From Tomocerus qinae (Eukaryota; Arthropoda; Collembola; Entomobryomorpha; Tomoceridae), in assembly GCA_020055645.1 (NCBI GenBank), contig JAECZT010000008.1, positions 682,001 through 746,000 on the forward strand: a stretch of DNA of 64,000 nucleotides, in the 5' to 3' direction. Shown here one piece after another: positions 51,448-63,980 of this stretch. Under the pieces are notes generated by a model. That model was not told the origin of the DNA, searched no databases, and saw nothing but the letters and a program-made list of their open reading frames with translations. Positions within the stretch are counted from its first letter, which is position 1. Every line of letters starts with the position of its first letter. The translations under genes and the position numbers were made by a program.

Positions 51448-52976
51448 AATTATTAAATCTTGAATTTCAACTCTTAAAAATTATTTTTTAAGCTTTTTGC
51501 CTCGTACAAGTTTAAAAAATAATTGAAAGTGTTGAATGTTATTTTTAAGCTTTTTGTCTCGTATAAGTATTAAATCATGAATTTCAACTCTTGAAAATTA
51601 TTTTTTAAGCTTTTTGCCTCGTACAAGTTTAAAAAATAATTAAAACCTTTGAATGTTGTTTCTAAGCTTTTTGGCTCGTACAAGTATTAAATCATGAATT
51701 TCAACTCTTGAAAATTATTTTTTAAACTTTTTGCCTCGTACAAGTTTAAAAAATATTTAAAAGTGTTGAATATAATTTTTAAGCCTTTTGGCTCGTACAA
51801 TTATTAAATCTTGAATTTCAACTCTTGAAAATTATTTTTTAAGCTTTTTGCCTCGTACAAGTTTAAAAAATAATTAAAACTGTTAAATAGTATTTTTCAG
51901 CTTTTTGGCTCGTATAAGCATTAAATCCTGAATTTCAACTCTTGAAAATTATTTTTTAAGCTTTTTGGATCGTACAAGTATTAAGTCATGAATATCAATT
52001 CTTGAAAATTATTTTTTAAGCTTTTTGCCTCGTACAAGTTTAAAAAATAATTAAAACTGTAAATGTTATTTTTAAGCTTTTTGGCTCGTATAAGTATTAA
52101 ATCAGGAATTTCAACTCTTGAAAATTATTTTTTAAACTTTTTGGCTCGTAAAAGTATTAAATCATGAATTTCAACTCTTGAAAATTATTTTTTAAACTTT
52201 TTGCCTCGTACAAGTTTAAAAAATAATTAAAAGCGTTGAATGTTATTTTTAAGCCTTTTGGCTCGTACAATTATTAAATCTTGAATTTCAACTCTTGAAA
52301 ATTATTTTTTAAGCTTTTTGCCTCGTACAAGTTTAAAAAATAATTAAAACTGTTGAATGTTATTTTTAAGCTTTTTGGCTCGTATAAGCATTAAATCCTG
52401 AATTTCAACTCTTGAAAATTATTTTTTAAGCTTTTTGCCTCGTACAAGTTTAAAAAATATTTAAAACTTTTGAATGTTGTTTCTAAGCTTTTTCGCTCGT
52501 ACAAGTATTAAATCATGAATTTCAACTCTTGAAAATTATTTTTTAAACTTTTTGGCTCGCACAAGTATTAAATCATGAATTTCAACTCTTGAAAATTATT
52601 TTTTAAACTTTTTGCCTCGTACAAGTTTAAAAAATAATTAAAACTGTTGAATATTATTTTTAAGCCTTTTGGCTCGTACAATTATTAAATCTTGAATTTC
52701 AACTCTTGAAAATTATTTTTTAAACTTTTTGGCTCGCACAAGTATTAAATCATGAATTTCAACTCTTGAAAATTATTTTTTTAGCTTTTTGCCTCGTACA
52801 AGTTTACAAAATAATTAAAACTGTAAATGTTATTTGTTGGCTTTTTGGCTCGCACAAGTATTAATTCATGAATTTCAACTCTTGAAAATTATTTTTTAAA
52901 CTTTTCGCCTTGTACAAGTTTAAAAAATAACTAAAACTGTTGAATGTTATTTTTAAGCCTTTTGGCTCGTACAATT
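51448..52976. repeat. Satellite block between copies 9 and 10 (1,529 bp), mosaic
   Basis: It starts as the 942-bp type. From about 51,880 it carries 'gttaaatagtatttttcagc' and 'ttggatcgtacaag', otherwise seen only near 1,997-2,100 in the left flank. It continues with 'caggaatttc' and 'cgtaaaagt' monomers also seen right of 55.1 kb. It ends with the 'tttttcgctcg' and 'cgcacaag' approach of the 4,049-bp unit. At least three arrangements are joined here. Confidence 0.9.
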
Positions 52977-54555
52977 GAAATCCTGACGGGAACAAGGGGG
53001 AATCTCGAATAGTTAAAAATATAACATTAATTCCAATAGCAACTAAGTTTGCAAATCAAAATTTTGCACATCTAGGGACTTTCCATAAACAAATTTAAAA
53101 ATTTTACCAACCAAATGTGAGCACCCAAACTTACTGATATTTTCCTATCCCACACAATCGTGCATCTGCACTAGAAAATCATTGATTAGTTATAATATTA
53201 CATCATTAAACTATACCTAAACCTTTGTGTGCGAATTACACAAAATAGTGGCAAAAAACTTACAGATAAACAATGAATAGTGTTTAGGTACAGAAAGTCT
53301 AGTCCATGTCTCTAATGTTTTGTTCTTGGACTCTATTTTAATAATAGTTGAAACATTTCTAAAAGCTGAAAATTCTTTTGGTGGCATTTAAAAAATATTT
53401 AAAAATTCTATTTAAAGTATTTTTGTTAAAAATTTCTTACTTATAAATATTCTAAGCACTTTGCGGCCCCTTCACTTAATGTCTACAGTTTAAAGCTATA
53501 CTTAAGCGTAATGCGTAGTCTAATTCAAAATAGTAGTCGGATTGCTTCATTAAGGGATTGCCTTAAAAGATTGTTTTGCCACTAATGATAGTGGTGATAA
53601 GTAATCAGCAAAATTGTCATAGAGGGTAAATGTGAATCACAAAATTCGTTTTTGTTAGGTAATTCCCTAAGGACCTTAGACCACTAGTCCTACACCCATT
53701 AAAAAATTCATCAAACGTAAGTTGTTGCACTGAAAATTTCACATTTTTGTCTGTGTATTTTCTGACTGTTTGGAACATTCCAAACATTCAAGAAATAATT
53801 GGAGTGTTCCATGGTCGCTGATTGGCTCAACCCCTCACAAATTTTGATGTGAAAGGAGACCAACATTAGCCAGATAACCTCGGAAGCGATTCAGCTATCT
53901 GACTGGAAGTGATCAAGAATTCTTCCTAAAAGAATAGATCCACCAGTACTTTATACCTACTAAAATACCGACTCTATTTATTAATACATAGTGCATAAGC
54001 ATAAATAGGGCTATTTATTATTATATTAAAGTCAAGCAAGGATCCGGGATATAACCTTAGTGTCATAGTTCAATGTAACAACTGAAAATAGATAGTTCGA
54101 TTATTTTAAAAAATTACTGCATGGCAAGTGGTTTCAAATCCTTAGATGATTTCATAAAAATATTACTAGGGTATATGGTTGTCGGATTAATCTGTCCGTA
54201 GCTGGGCAACATTTAAGGAAATTTTTTAACGATACAATGGTTTAGTTCAAAAGAGATTTTTAAATTGAACGCACCCCATAACATTTTTTCTGACTAGGTT
54301 TTTGAATCCGACTATAATACTTTCTGGATTGCATTCCAAAGTATTTTTCAACACTGCAATGCATAAGCCCTGTCTCAGTCCTGGTTACTTATGCAAATCT
54401 CTACAGTATAGTAATCTTATCCATTTCGCGAGCAAAAAATCGAAGAGTACGTAATTCATGAACATTCCCTGAAACCTATAGTTTTGTTTATTCGTCAAAT
54501 TGTAACTATATGGAAATACTAAATCGAGATTCCCCCTTGTCCCCGTTAGCATTAC
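52977..54555 (+). mobile_element. Insert copy 10, the last one
   Basis: 1,579 bp, no difference noticed. The shortened right flank follows, and no insert is found in the remaining 9.4 kb. Confidence 0.85.
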
Positions 54556-57314
54556 AATTATTAAATCTTGAATTTCAACTCTTAAAAATTATTTTTTAAG
54601 CTTTTTGCCTCGTACAAGTTTAAAAAATAATTGAAAGTGTTGAATGTTATTTTTAAGCTTTTTGTCTCGTATAAGTATTAAATCATGAATTTCAACTCTT
54701 GAAAATTATTTTTTAAGCTTTTTGCCTCGTACAAGTTTAAAAAATAATTAAAACCTTTGAATGTTGTTTCTAAGCTTTTTGGCTCGTACAAGTATTAAAT
54801 CATGAATTTCAACTCTTGAAAATTATTTTTTAAACTTTTTGCCTCGTACAAGTTTAAAAAATATTTAAAAGTGTTGAATATAATTTTTAAGCCTTTTGGC
54901 TCGTACAATTATTAAATCTTGAATTTCAACTCTTGAAAATTATTTTTTAAGCTTTTTGCCTCGTACAAGTTTAAAAAATAATTAAAACTGTTGAATGTTA
55001 TTTTTAAGCTTTTTGGCTCGTATAAGCATTAAATCCTGAATTTCAACTCTTGAAAATTATTTTTTAAGCTTTTTGGCTCGTACAAGTATTAAGTCATGAA
55101 TATCAATTCTTGAAAATTATTTTTTAAGCTTTTTGCCTCGTACAAGTTTAAAAAATAATTAAAACTGTAAATGTTATTTTTAAGCTTTTTGGCTCGTATA
55201 AGTATTAAATCAGGAATTTCAACTCTTGAAAATTATTTTTTAAACTTTTTGGCTCGTAAAAGTATTAAATCATGAATTTCAACTCTTGAAAATTATTTTT
55301 TAAACTTTTTGCCTCGTACAAGTTTAAAAAATAATTAAAAGTGTTGAATGTTATTTTTAAGCCTTTTGGCGCGTACAATTATTAAATCTTGAATTTCAAC
55401 ACTTGAAAATTATTTTTTAAGCTTTTTGCCTCGTACAAGTTTAAAAAATAATTAAAACTGTAAATGTTATTTGTAGGCTTTTTGGCTCGTATAAGTATTA
55501 AATCATGAATTTCAACTCTTGAAAATTATTTTTTAAGCTTTTTGGCTCGTAAAAGTATTAAATCATGAATTTCAACTCTTGAAAATTATTTTTGAAACTT
55601 TTTGGCTCGTACAAGTATAAAATCTTGAATTTCAAATCTTGAAAATTATTTTTTAAGCTTTTTGCCTTGTACAAGTTAAAAAAATAATTAAAACCTTTCA
55701 ATGTTGTTTCTAAGCTTTTTGGCTCGTACAAGTATTAAATCATGAATTTCAACTCTTGAAAATTATTTTTTAAACTTTTTGGCTCGTACAAGTATTAAAT
55801 CAGGAATTTCAACTCTTGAAAATTATTTTTTAAGCTTTTTGGCTCGTACAAGTATTAAATCATGAATTTCAACTCTTGAAAATTATTTTTTAAACTTTTT
55901 GGCTCGTAAAAGTATTAAATCATGAATTTCAACTCTTGAAAATTATTTTTTAAACTTTTTGCCTCGTACAAGTTTAAAAAATAATTAAAAGCGTTGAATG
56001 TTATTTTTAAGCCTTTTGGCTCGTACAATTATTAAATCTTGAATTTCAACTCTTGAAAATTATTTTTTAAGCTTTTTGCCTCGTACAAGTTTAAAAAATA
56101 ATTAAAACTGTAAATGCTATTTGTAGGCTTTTTGGCTCGTATAAGTATTAAATCATGAATTTCAACTCTTGAAAATTATTTTTTAAGCTTTTTGCTCGTA
56201 CAAGTATTAAATAATGAATTTCAACTCTTGAAAATTATTTTTTAAACTTTTTGGCTCGTACAAGTATAAAATCTTGAATTTCAAATCTTGAAAATTATTT
56301 TTTAAGCTTTTTGCCTTGTACAAGTTAAAAAAATAATTAAAACCTTTCAATGTTGTTTCTAAGCTTTTTGGCTCGTACAAGTATTAAATCATGAATTTCA
56401 ACTCTTGAAAATTATTTTTTAAACTTTTTGGCTCGTACAAGTATTAAATCATAAATTTCAACTCTTCAAAATTATTTTTTAAACTTTTTGGCTCGTACAA
56501 GTATTAAATCATGAATTTCAACTCTTGAAAATTATTTTTAAAACTTTTTGCCTCGTACAAGTTTAAAAAATAATTAAAAGTGTTGAATATTATTTTTAAG
56601 CCTTTTGGCTCGTACAATTATTAAATCTTGAATTTCAACTCTTGAAAATTATTTTTTAAGCTTTTTGCCTCGTACAAGTTTAAAAAATAATTAAAACTGT
56701 TGAATGTTATTTTTAAGCTTTTTGGCTCGTATAAGCATTAAATCCTGAATTTCAACTCTTGAAAACTATTTTTTAAGCTTTTTGGCTCGTACAAGTATTA
56801 AGTCATGAATATCAATTCTTGAAAATTATTTTTTAAGCTTTTTGCCTCGTACAAGTTTAAAAAATAATTAAAACCTTTGAATGTTGTTTCTAAGCTTTTT
56901 GGCTCGTTCAAGTATTAAATCATGAATTTCAACCCTTGAAAATTATTTTTTAAACTTTTTGGCTCGTTCAAGTATTAAATCATGAATTTCAACTCTTGAA
57001 AATTAATTTTTAAACTTTTTGCCTCGTACAAGTTTAAAAAATAATTAAAAAGGTTGAATGTTATTTTTAAGCTTTTTGTCTCGTATAAGTATTAAATCAT
57101 GAATTTCAACTCTTGAAAATTATTTTTTAAACTTTTTGGCTCGTAAAAGTATTAAATCATGAATTTCAACTCTTGAAAATTATTTTTTAAGCTTTTTGCC
57201 TCGTACAAGTTTAAAAAATAATTAAAAGTGTTAAATGTTATTTTTAAGCCTTTTGGCTCGTACAATTATTAAATCTTGAATTTCAACTCTTGAAAATTAT
57301 TTTTTAAGCTTTTT

Positions 57315-57371
57315 GGCTCGTACAAGTTTAAAAAATATTTAAAACTGTTGAATGTTATTTTTAAGCTTTTT
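57315..57371. repeat. Mis-paired monomer: GGC-type core followed by a B body
   Basis: gGCTCG leads into 'tacaagtttaaaaaatattt', a B body with an extra substitution. It is one of the few breaks of the core/body rule in the right flank. Confidence 0.7.
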
Positions 57372-58846
57372 GGCTCGTATAAGCATTAAATCCTGAATTT
57401 CAACTCTTGAAAATTATTTTTTAAGCTTTTTGGCTCGTAGAAGTATTAAGTCATGAATATTAATTCTTAAAAATTATTTTTTAAGCTTTTTGCCTCGTAT
57501 AAGTTTAAAAAATAATTAAAACCTTTCAATGTTGTTTCTAAACTTTTTGGCTCGTACAAGTATTAAATCATGAATTTCAACTCTTGAAAATTATTTTTTA
57601 AACTTTTTGCATCGTACAAGTTTAAAAAAAATTAAAAGTGTTGAATGTTATTTTTAAGCTTTTTGGCTCGTATAAGCATTAAATCCTGAATTTCAACTCT
57701 TGAAAACTATTTTTTAAGCTTTTTGGCTCGTACAAGTATTAAGTCATGAATATCAATTCTTGAAAATTATTTTTTAAGCTTTTTGCCTCGTACAAGTTTA
57801 AAAAATAATTAAAACCTTTGAATGTTGTTTCTAAGCTTTTTGGCTCGTTCAAGTATTAAATCATGAATTTCAACCCTTGAAAATTATTTTTTAAACTTTT
57901 TGGCTCGTTCAAGTATTAAATCATGAATTTCAACTCTTGAAAATTAATTTTTAAACTTTTTGCCTCGTACAAGTTTAAAAAATAATTAAAAAGGTTGAAT
58001 GTTATTTTTAAGCTTTTTGTCTCGTATAAGTATTAAATCATGAATTTCAACTCTTGAAAATTATTTTTTAAACTTTTTGGCTCGTAAAAGTATTAAATCA
58101 TGAATTTCAACTCTTGAAAATTATTTTTTAAACTTTTTGCCTCGTACAAGTTTAAAAAATAATTAAAAGCGTTGAATGTTATTTTTAAGCCTTTTGGCTC
58201 GTACAATTATTAAATCTTGAATTTCAACTCTTGAAAATTATTTTTTAAGCTTTTTGCCTCGTACAAGTTTAAAAAATAATTAAAACTGTTGAATGTTATT
58301 TTTAAGCTTTTTGGCTCGTATAAGCATTAAATCCTGAATTTCAACTCTTGAAAATTATTTTTTAAGCTTTTAGGCTCGTAGAAGTATTAAGTCATGAATA
58401 TCAATTCTTAAAAATTATTTTTTAAGCTTTTTGCCTCGTATAAGTTTAAAAAATAATTAAAACCTTTCAATTTTGTTTCTAAACTTTTTGGCTCGTACAA
58501 GTATTAAATCATGAATTTCAACTCTTGAAAATTATTTTTTAAACTTTTTGGCTCGTACAAGTATTAAATCATGAATTTAAACTCTTGAAAATTATTTTTT
58601 AAACTTTTTGCCTCGTACAAGTTTAAAAAATAATTAAAACTGTTGAATGTTATTTTTAAGCTTTTTGGCTCGTACAAGTATTAAATCATGAATTTCAACT
58701 CTTGAAAATTATTTTTTAAACTTTTTGGCTCGTACAAGTATTAAATCATAAATTTCAACTCTTCAAAATTATTTTTTAAACTTTTTGGCTCGTACAAGTA
58801 TTAAATCATGAATTTCAACTCTTGAAAATTATTTTTTAAACTTTTT

Positions 58847-58906
58847 GCCTCGTACAAGTATTAAATCATGAATTTCAACTCTTGAAAATTATTTTTTAAA
58901 CTTTTT
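58847..58906. repeat. Mis-paired monomer: GCC-type core followed by an A body
   Basis: gCCTCG is followed by 'tacaagtattaaatcatg', the opposite error to those at 5055 and 57315. The same arrangement recurs at 60323, so the joint itself was duplicated. A third GCC-core/A-body case is at 62927. Confidence 0.75.
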
Positions 58907-59039
58907 GCCTCGTACAAGTTTAAAAATTATTAAAAGTGTTGAATATTATTTTTAAGCCTTTTGGCTCGTACAATTATTAAATCTTGAATTTCAACTCTTG
59001 AAAATTATTTTTTAAGCTTTTTGCCTCGTACAAGTTTAA

Positions 59040-61980
59040 AAAATAATTGAAAGTGTTGAATGTTATTTTTAAGCTTTTTGTCTCGTATAAGTATTAAATC
59101 ATGAATTTCAACTCTTGAAAATTATTTTTTAAGCTTTTGTCCTCGTACAAGTTCAAAAAATAATTAAAACCTTTGAATGTTGTTTCTAAGCTTTTTGGCT
59201 CGTACAAGTATTAAATCATGAATTTCAACTCTTGAAAATTATTTTTTAAACTTTTTGGCTCGTACAAGTATTAAATCATGAATTTCAACTCTTGAAAATT
59301 ATTTTTTAAACTTTTTGGCTCGTACAAGTATTAAATCATGAATTTCAACTCTTGAAAATTATTTTTTAAACTTTTTGGCTCGTACAAGTATTAAATCATG
59401 AGTTTAAACTCTTGAAAATTTTTTTAAGCTTTTTGGCTCGTACATGTATTAAATCATGAATTTCAACTCTTGAAAATTATTTTTTAAACTTTTTGGCTCG
59501 TAAAAGTATTAAATCATGAATTTCAACTCTTGAAAATTATTTTTTAAACTTTTTGCCTCGTACAAGTTTAAAAAATAATTAAAAGCGTTGAATGTTATTT
59601 TTAAGCCTTTTGGCTCGTACAATTATTAAATCTTGAATTTCAACTCTTGAAAATTATTTTTTAAGCTTTTTGCCTCGTACAAGTTTAAAAAATAATTAAA
59701 ACTGTTGAATGTTACTTTTAAGCTTTTTGGCTCGTATAACCATTAAATCCTGAATTTCAACTCTTGAAAATTATTTTTTAAGCTTTTTGGCTCGTAGAAG
59801 TATTAAGTCATGAATATCAATTCTTAAAAATTATTTTTTAAGCTTTTTGCCTCGTATAAGTTTAAAAAATAATTAAAAACTTTCAATGTTGTTTCTAAAC
59901 TTTTTGGCTCGTACAAGTATTAAATCATGAATTTCAACTCTTGAAAATTATTTTTTAAACTTTTTGGCTCGTACAAGTATTAAATCATAAATTTCAACTC
60001 TTGAAAATTATTTTTTAAGCTTTTTGGCTCGTAGAAGTATTAAGTCATGAATATCAATTCTTAAAAATTATTTTTTAAGCTTTTTGCCTCGTATAAGTTT
60101 AAAATATAATTAAAACCTTTCAATGTTGTTTCTAAACTTTTTGGCTCGTACAAGTATTAAATCATGAATTTCAACTCTTGAAAATTATTTTTTAAACTTT
60201 TTGGCTCGTGCAAGTATTAAATCATAAATTTCAACTCTTCAAAATTATTTTTTAAACTTTTTGGCTCGTACAAGTATTAAATCATGAATTTCAACTCTTG
60301 AAAATTATTTTTTAAACTTTTTGCCTCGTACAAGTATTAAATCATGAATTTCAAATCTTGAAAATTATTTTTTAAACTTTTTGCCTCGTACAAGTTTAAA
60401 AATTATTAAAAGTGTTGAATATTATTTTTAAGCCTTTTGGCTCGTACAATTATTAAATCTTGAATTTCAACTCTTGAAAATTATTTTTTAAGCTTTTTGC
60501 CTCGTACAAGTTTAAAAAATAATTGAAAGTGTTGAATGTTATTTTTAAGCTTTTTGTCTCGTATAAGTATTAAATCATGAATTTCAACTCTTCAAAATTA
60601 TTTTTTAAGCTTTTTGCCTCGTACAAGTTTAAAAAATAATTAAAACCTTTGAATGTTGTTTCTAAGCTTTTTGGCTCGTACAAGTATTAAATCATGAATT
60701 TCAACTCTTGAAAATTATTTTTTAAACTTTTTGGCTCGTACAAGTATTAAATCATGAATTTCAACTCTTGAAAATTAGTTTTTAAACTTTTTGGCTCGTA
60801 CAAGTATTAAATCATGAATTTCAACTCTTGAAAATTATTTTTTAAACTTTTTGCATCGTACAAGTTTAAAAAATAATTAAGTGTTGAATATTATTTTTAA
60901 GCTTTTTGGCTCGTATAAGTATTAAATCATGAATTTCAACTCTTGAAAATTATTTTTTAAGCTTTTTGGCTCGTACAAGTATTAAATCATGAATTTAAAC
61001 TCTTGAAAATTTTTTTTAAGCTTTTTGGCTCGTAGATGTATTAAATCATGAATTTCAACTCTTGAAAATTATTTTTTAAACTTTTTGGCTCGTAAAAGTA
61101 TTAAATCATGAATTTCAACTCTTGAAAATTATTTTTTAAACTTTTTGCCTCGTACAAGTTTAAAAAATAATTGAAAGTGTTGAATGTTATTTTTAAGCTT
61201 TTTGTCTCGTATAAGTATTAAATCATGAATTTCAACTCTTGAAAATTATTTTTTAAGCTTTTGTCCTCGTACAAGTTCAAAAAATAATTAAAACCTTTGA
61301 ATGTTGTTTCTAAGCTTTTTGGCTCGTACAAGTATTAAATCATGAATTTCAACTCTTGAAAATTATTTTTTAAACTTTTTGGCTCGTACAAGTATTAAAT
61401 CATGAATTTCAACTCTTGAAAATTATTTTTTAAACTTTTTGGCTCGTACAAGTATTAAATCATGAATTTCAACTCTTGAAAATTATTTTTTAAACTTTTT
61501 GGCTCGTACAAGTATTAAATCATGAGTTTAAACTCTTGAAAATTTTTTTTTAAGCTTTTTGGCTCGTACATGTATTAAATCATGAATTTCAACTCTTGAA
61601 AATTATTTTTTAAACTTTTTGGCTCGTAAAAGTATTAAATCATGAATTTCAACTCTTGAAAATTATTTTTTAAACTTTTTGCCTCGTACAAGTTTAAAAA
61701 ATAATTAAAAGTGTTGAATGTTATTTTTAAGCCTTTTGGCTCGTACAATTATTAAATCTTGAATTCAACTCTTGAAAATTATTTTTTAAGCTTTTTGCCT
61801 CGTACAAGTTTAAAAAATAATTAAAACTGTTGAATGTTACTTTTAAGCTTTTTGGCTCGTATAACCATTAAATCCTGAATTTCAACTCTTGAAAATTATT
61901 TTTTAAGCTTTTTGGCTCGTAGAAGTATTAAGTCATGAATATCAATTCTTAAAAATTATTTTTTAAGCTTTTTGCCTCGT
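59040..61980 (+). repeat. Direct duplication in the right flank, offset about 2,124 bp
   Basis: Paired markers: 'aagcttttgtcctcg' (59131 and 61255), 'gagtttaaactc' (about 59400 and 61524), and 'ataaccattaaatcc' (59736 and 61861). The offset is 2,124-2,125 bp. A longer T-run in the second copy and a one-base loss near 61763 adjust the length. Confidence 0.78.
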
Positions 61981-62502
61981 ATAAGTTTAAAAAATAATTA
62001 AAAACTTTCAATGTTGTTTCTAAACTTTTTGGCTCGTACAAGTATTAAATCATGAATTTCAACTCTTGAAAATTATTTTTTAAACTTTTTGGCTCGTACA
62101 AGTATTAAATCATAAATTTCAACTCTTGAAAATTATTTTTTAAGCTTTTTGCCTCGTACAAGTTTAAAAAATAATTGAAAGAGTTGAATGTTATTTTTAA
62201 GCTTTTTGTCTCATATAAGTATTAAATCATGAATTTCAACTCTTCAAAATTATTTTTTAAGCTTTTCGCCTCGTACAAGTTTAAAAAATAATTAAAACCT
62301 TTGAATGTTGTTTCTAAGCTTTTTGGCTCGTACAAGTATTAAATCATGAATTTCAACTCTTGAAAATTATTTTTTAAACTTTTTGGCTCGTACAAGTATT
62401 AAATCATGAATTTCAACTCTTGAAAATTATTTTTTAAACTTTTTGGCTCGTACAAGTATTAAATCATGAATTTCAACTCTTGAAAATTATTTTTTAAACT
62501 TT

Positions 62503-63980
62503 TTGCATCGTACAAGTTTAAAAAATAATTAAGTGTTGAATATTATTTTTAAGCTTTTTGGCTCGTATAAGTATTAAATCATGAATTTCAACTCTTGAAA
62601 ATTATTTTTTAAGCTTTTTGGCTCGTACAAGTATTAAATCATGAATTTAAACTCTTGAAAATTTTTTTTTAAGCTTTTTGGCTCGTAGATGTATTAAATC
62701 ATGAATTTCAATTCTTGAAAATTATTTTTTAAACTTTTTGGCTCGTAAAAGTATTAAATCATGAATTTCAACTCTTGAAAATTATTTTTTAAACTTTTTG
62801 CCTCGTACAAGTTTAAAAAATAATTAAAAGCGTTGAATGTTATTTTTAAGCCTTTTGGCTCGTACAATTATTAAATCTTGAATTTCAACTCTTGAAAATT
62901 ATTTTTTAAGCTTTTTGCCTCGTAGAAGTATTAAGTCATGAATATCAATTCTTAAAAATTATTTTTTAAGCTTTTTGCCTCGTATAAGTTTAAAAAATAA
63001 TTAAAAACTTTCAATGTTTTTTCTAAACTTTTTGGCTCGTACAAGTATTAAATCATGAATTTCAACTCTTGAAAATTATTTTTTAAACTTTTTGGCTCGT
63101 ACAAGTATTAAATCATAAATTTTAACTCTTGAAAATTACTTTTTAAGCTTCTTGGCTCGTAGAAGTATTAAGTCATGAATATCAATTCTTAAAAATTATT
63201 TTTTAAGCTTTTTGCCTCGTATAAGTTTAAAAAATAATTAAAACCTTTCAATGTTGTTTCTAAACTTTTTGGCTCGTACAAGTATTAAATCATGAATTTC
63301 AACTCTTGAAAATTATTTTTTAATTTTTTTGGCTCGTACAAGTATTAAATCATAAATTTCAACTCTTCAAAATTATTTTTTAAACTTTTTGGCTCGTACA
63401 AGTATTAAATCATGAATTTCAACTCTTGAAAATTATTTTTTAAACTTTTTGGCTCGTACAAGTATTAAATCATGAATTTCAACTCTTGAAAATTATTTTT
63501 TAAACTTTTTGGCTCGTACAAGTATTAAATCATGAATTTCAACTCTTGAAAATTATTTTTTAAACTTTTTGCATCGTACAAGTTTAAAAAATAATTAAGT
63601 GTTGAATATTATTTTTAAGCTTTTTGGCTCGTATAAGTATTAAATCATGAATTTCAACTCTTGAAAATTATTTTTTAAGCTTTTTGGCTCGTACAAGTAT
63701 TAAATCATGAATTTAAACTCTTGAAAATTTTTTTTTAAGCTTTTTGGCTCGTAGATGTATTAAATCATGAATTTCAATTCTTGAAAATTATTTTTTAAAC
63801 TTTTTGGCTCGTAAAAGTATTAAATCATGAATTTCAACTCTTGAAAATTATTTTTTAAACTTTTTGCCTCGTACAAGTTTAAAAAATAATTAAAAGCGTT
63901 GAATGTTATTTTTAAGCCTTTTGGCTCGTACAATTATTAAATCTTGAATTTCAACTCTTGAAAATTATTTTTTAAGCTTT
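62503..63980 (+). repeat. Direct duplication at the right edge, offset 1,066 bp
   Basis: 'ttgcatcg' at 62503 and 63569, and 'gtagatgtatt' at 62685 and 63751, are both 1,066 bp apart. An earlier, more distant relative of the same stretch lies at 60851. The copies part near 62925 and after 63980. Confidence 0.75.
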
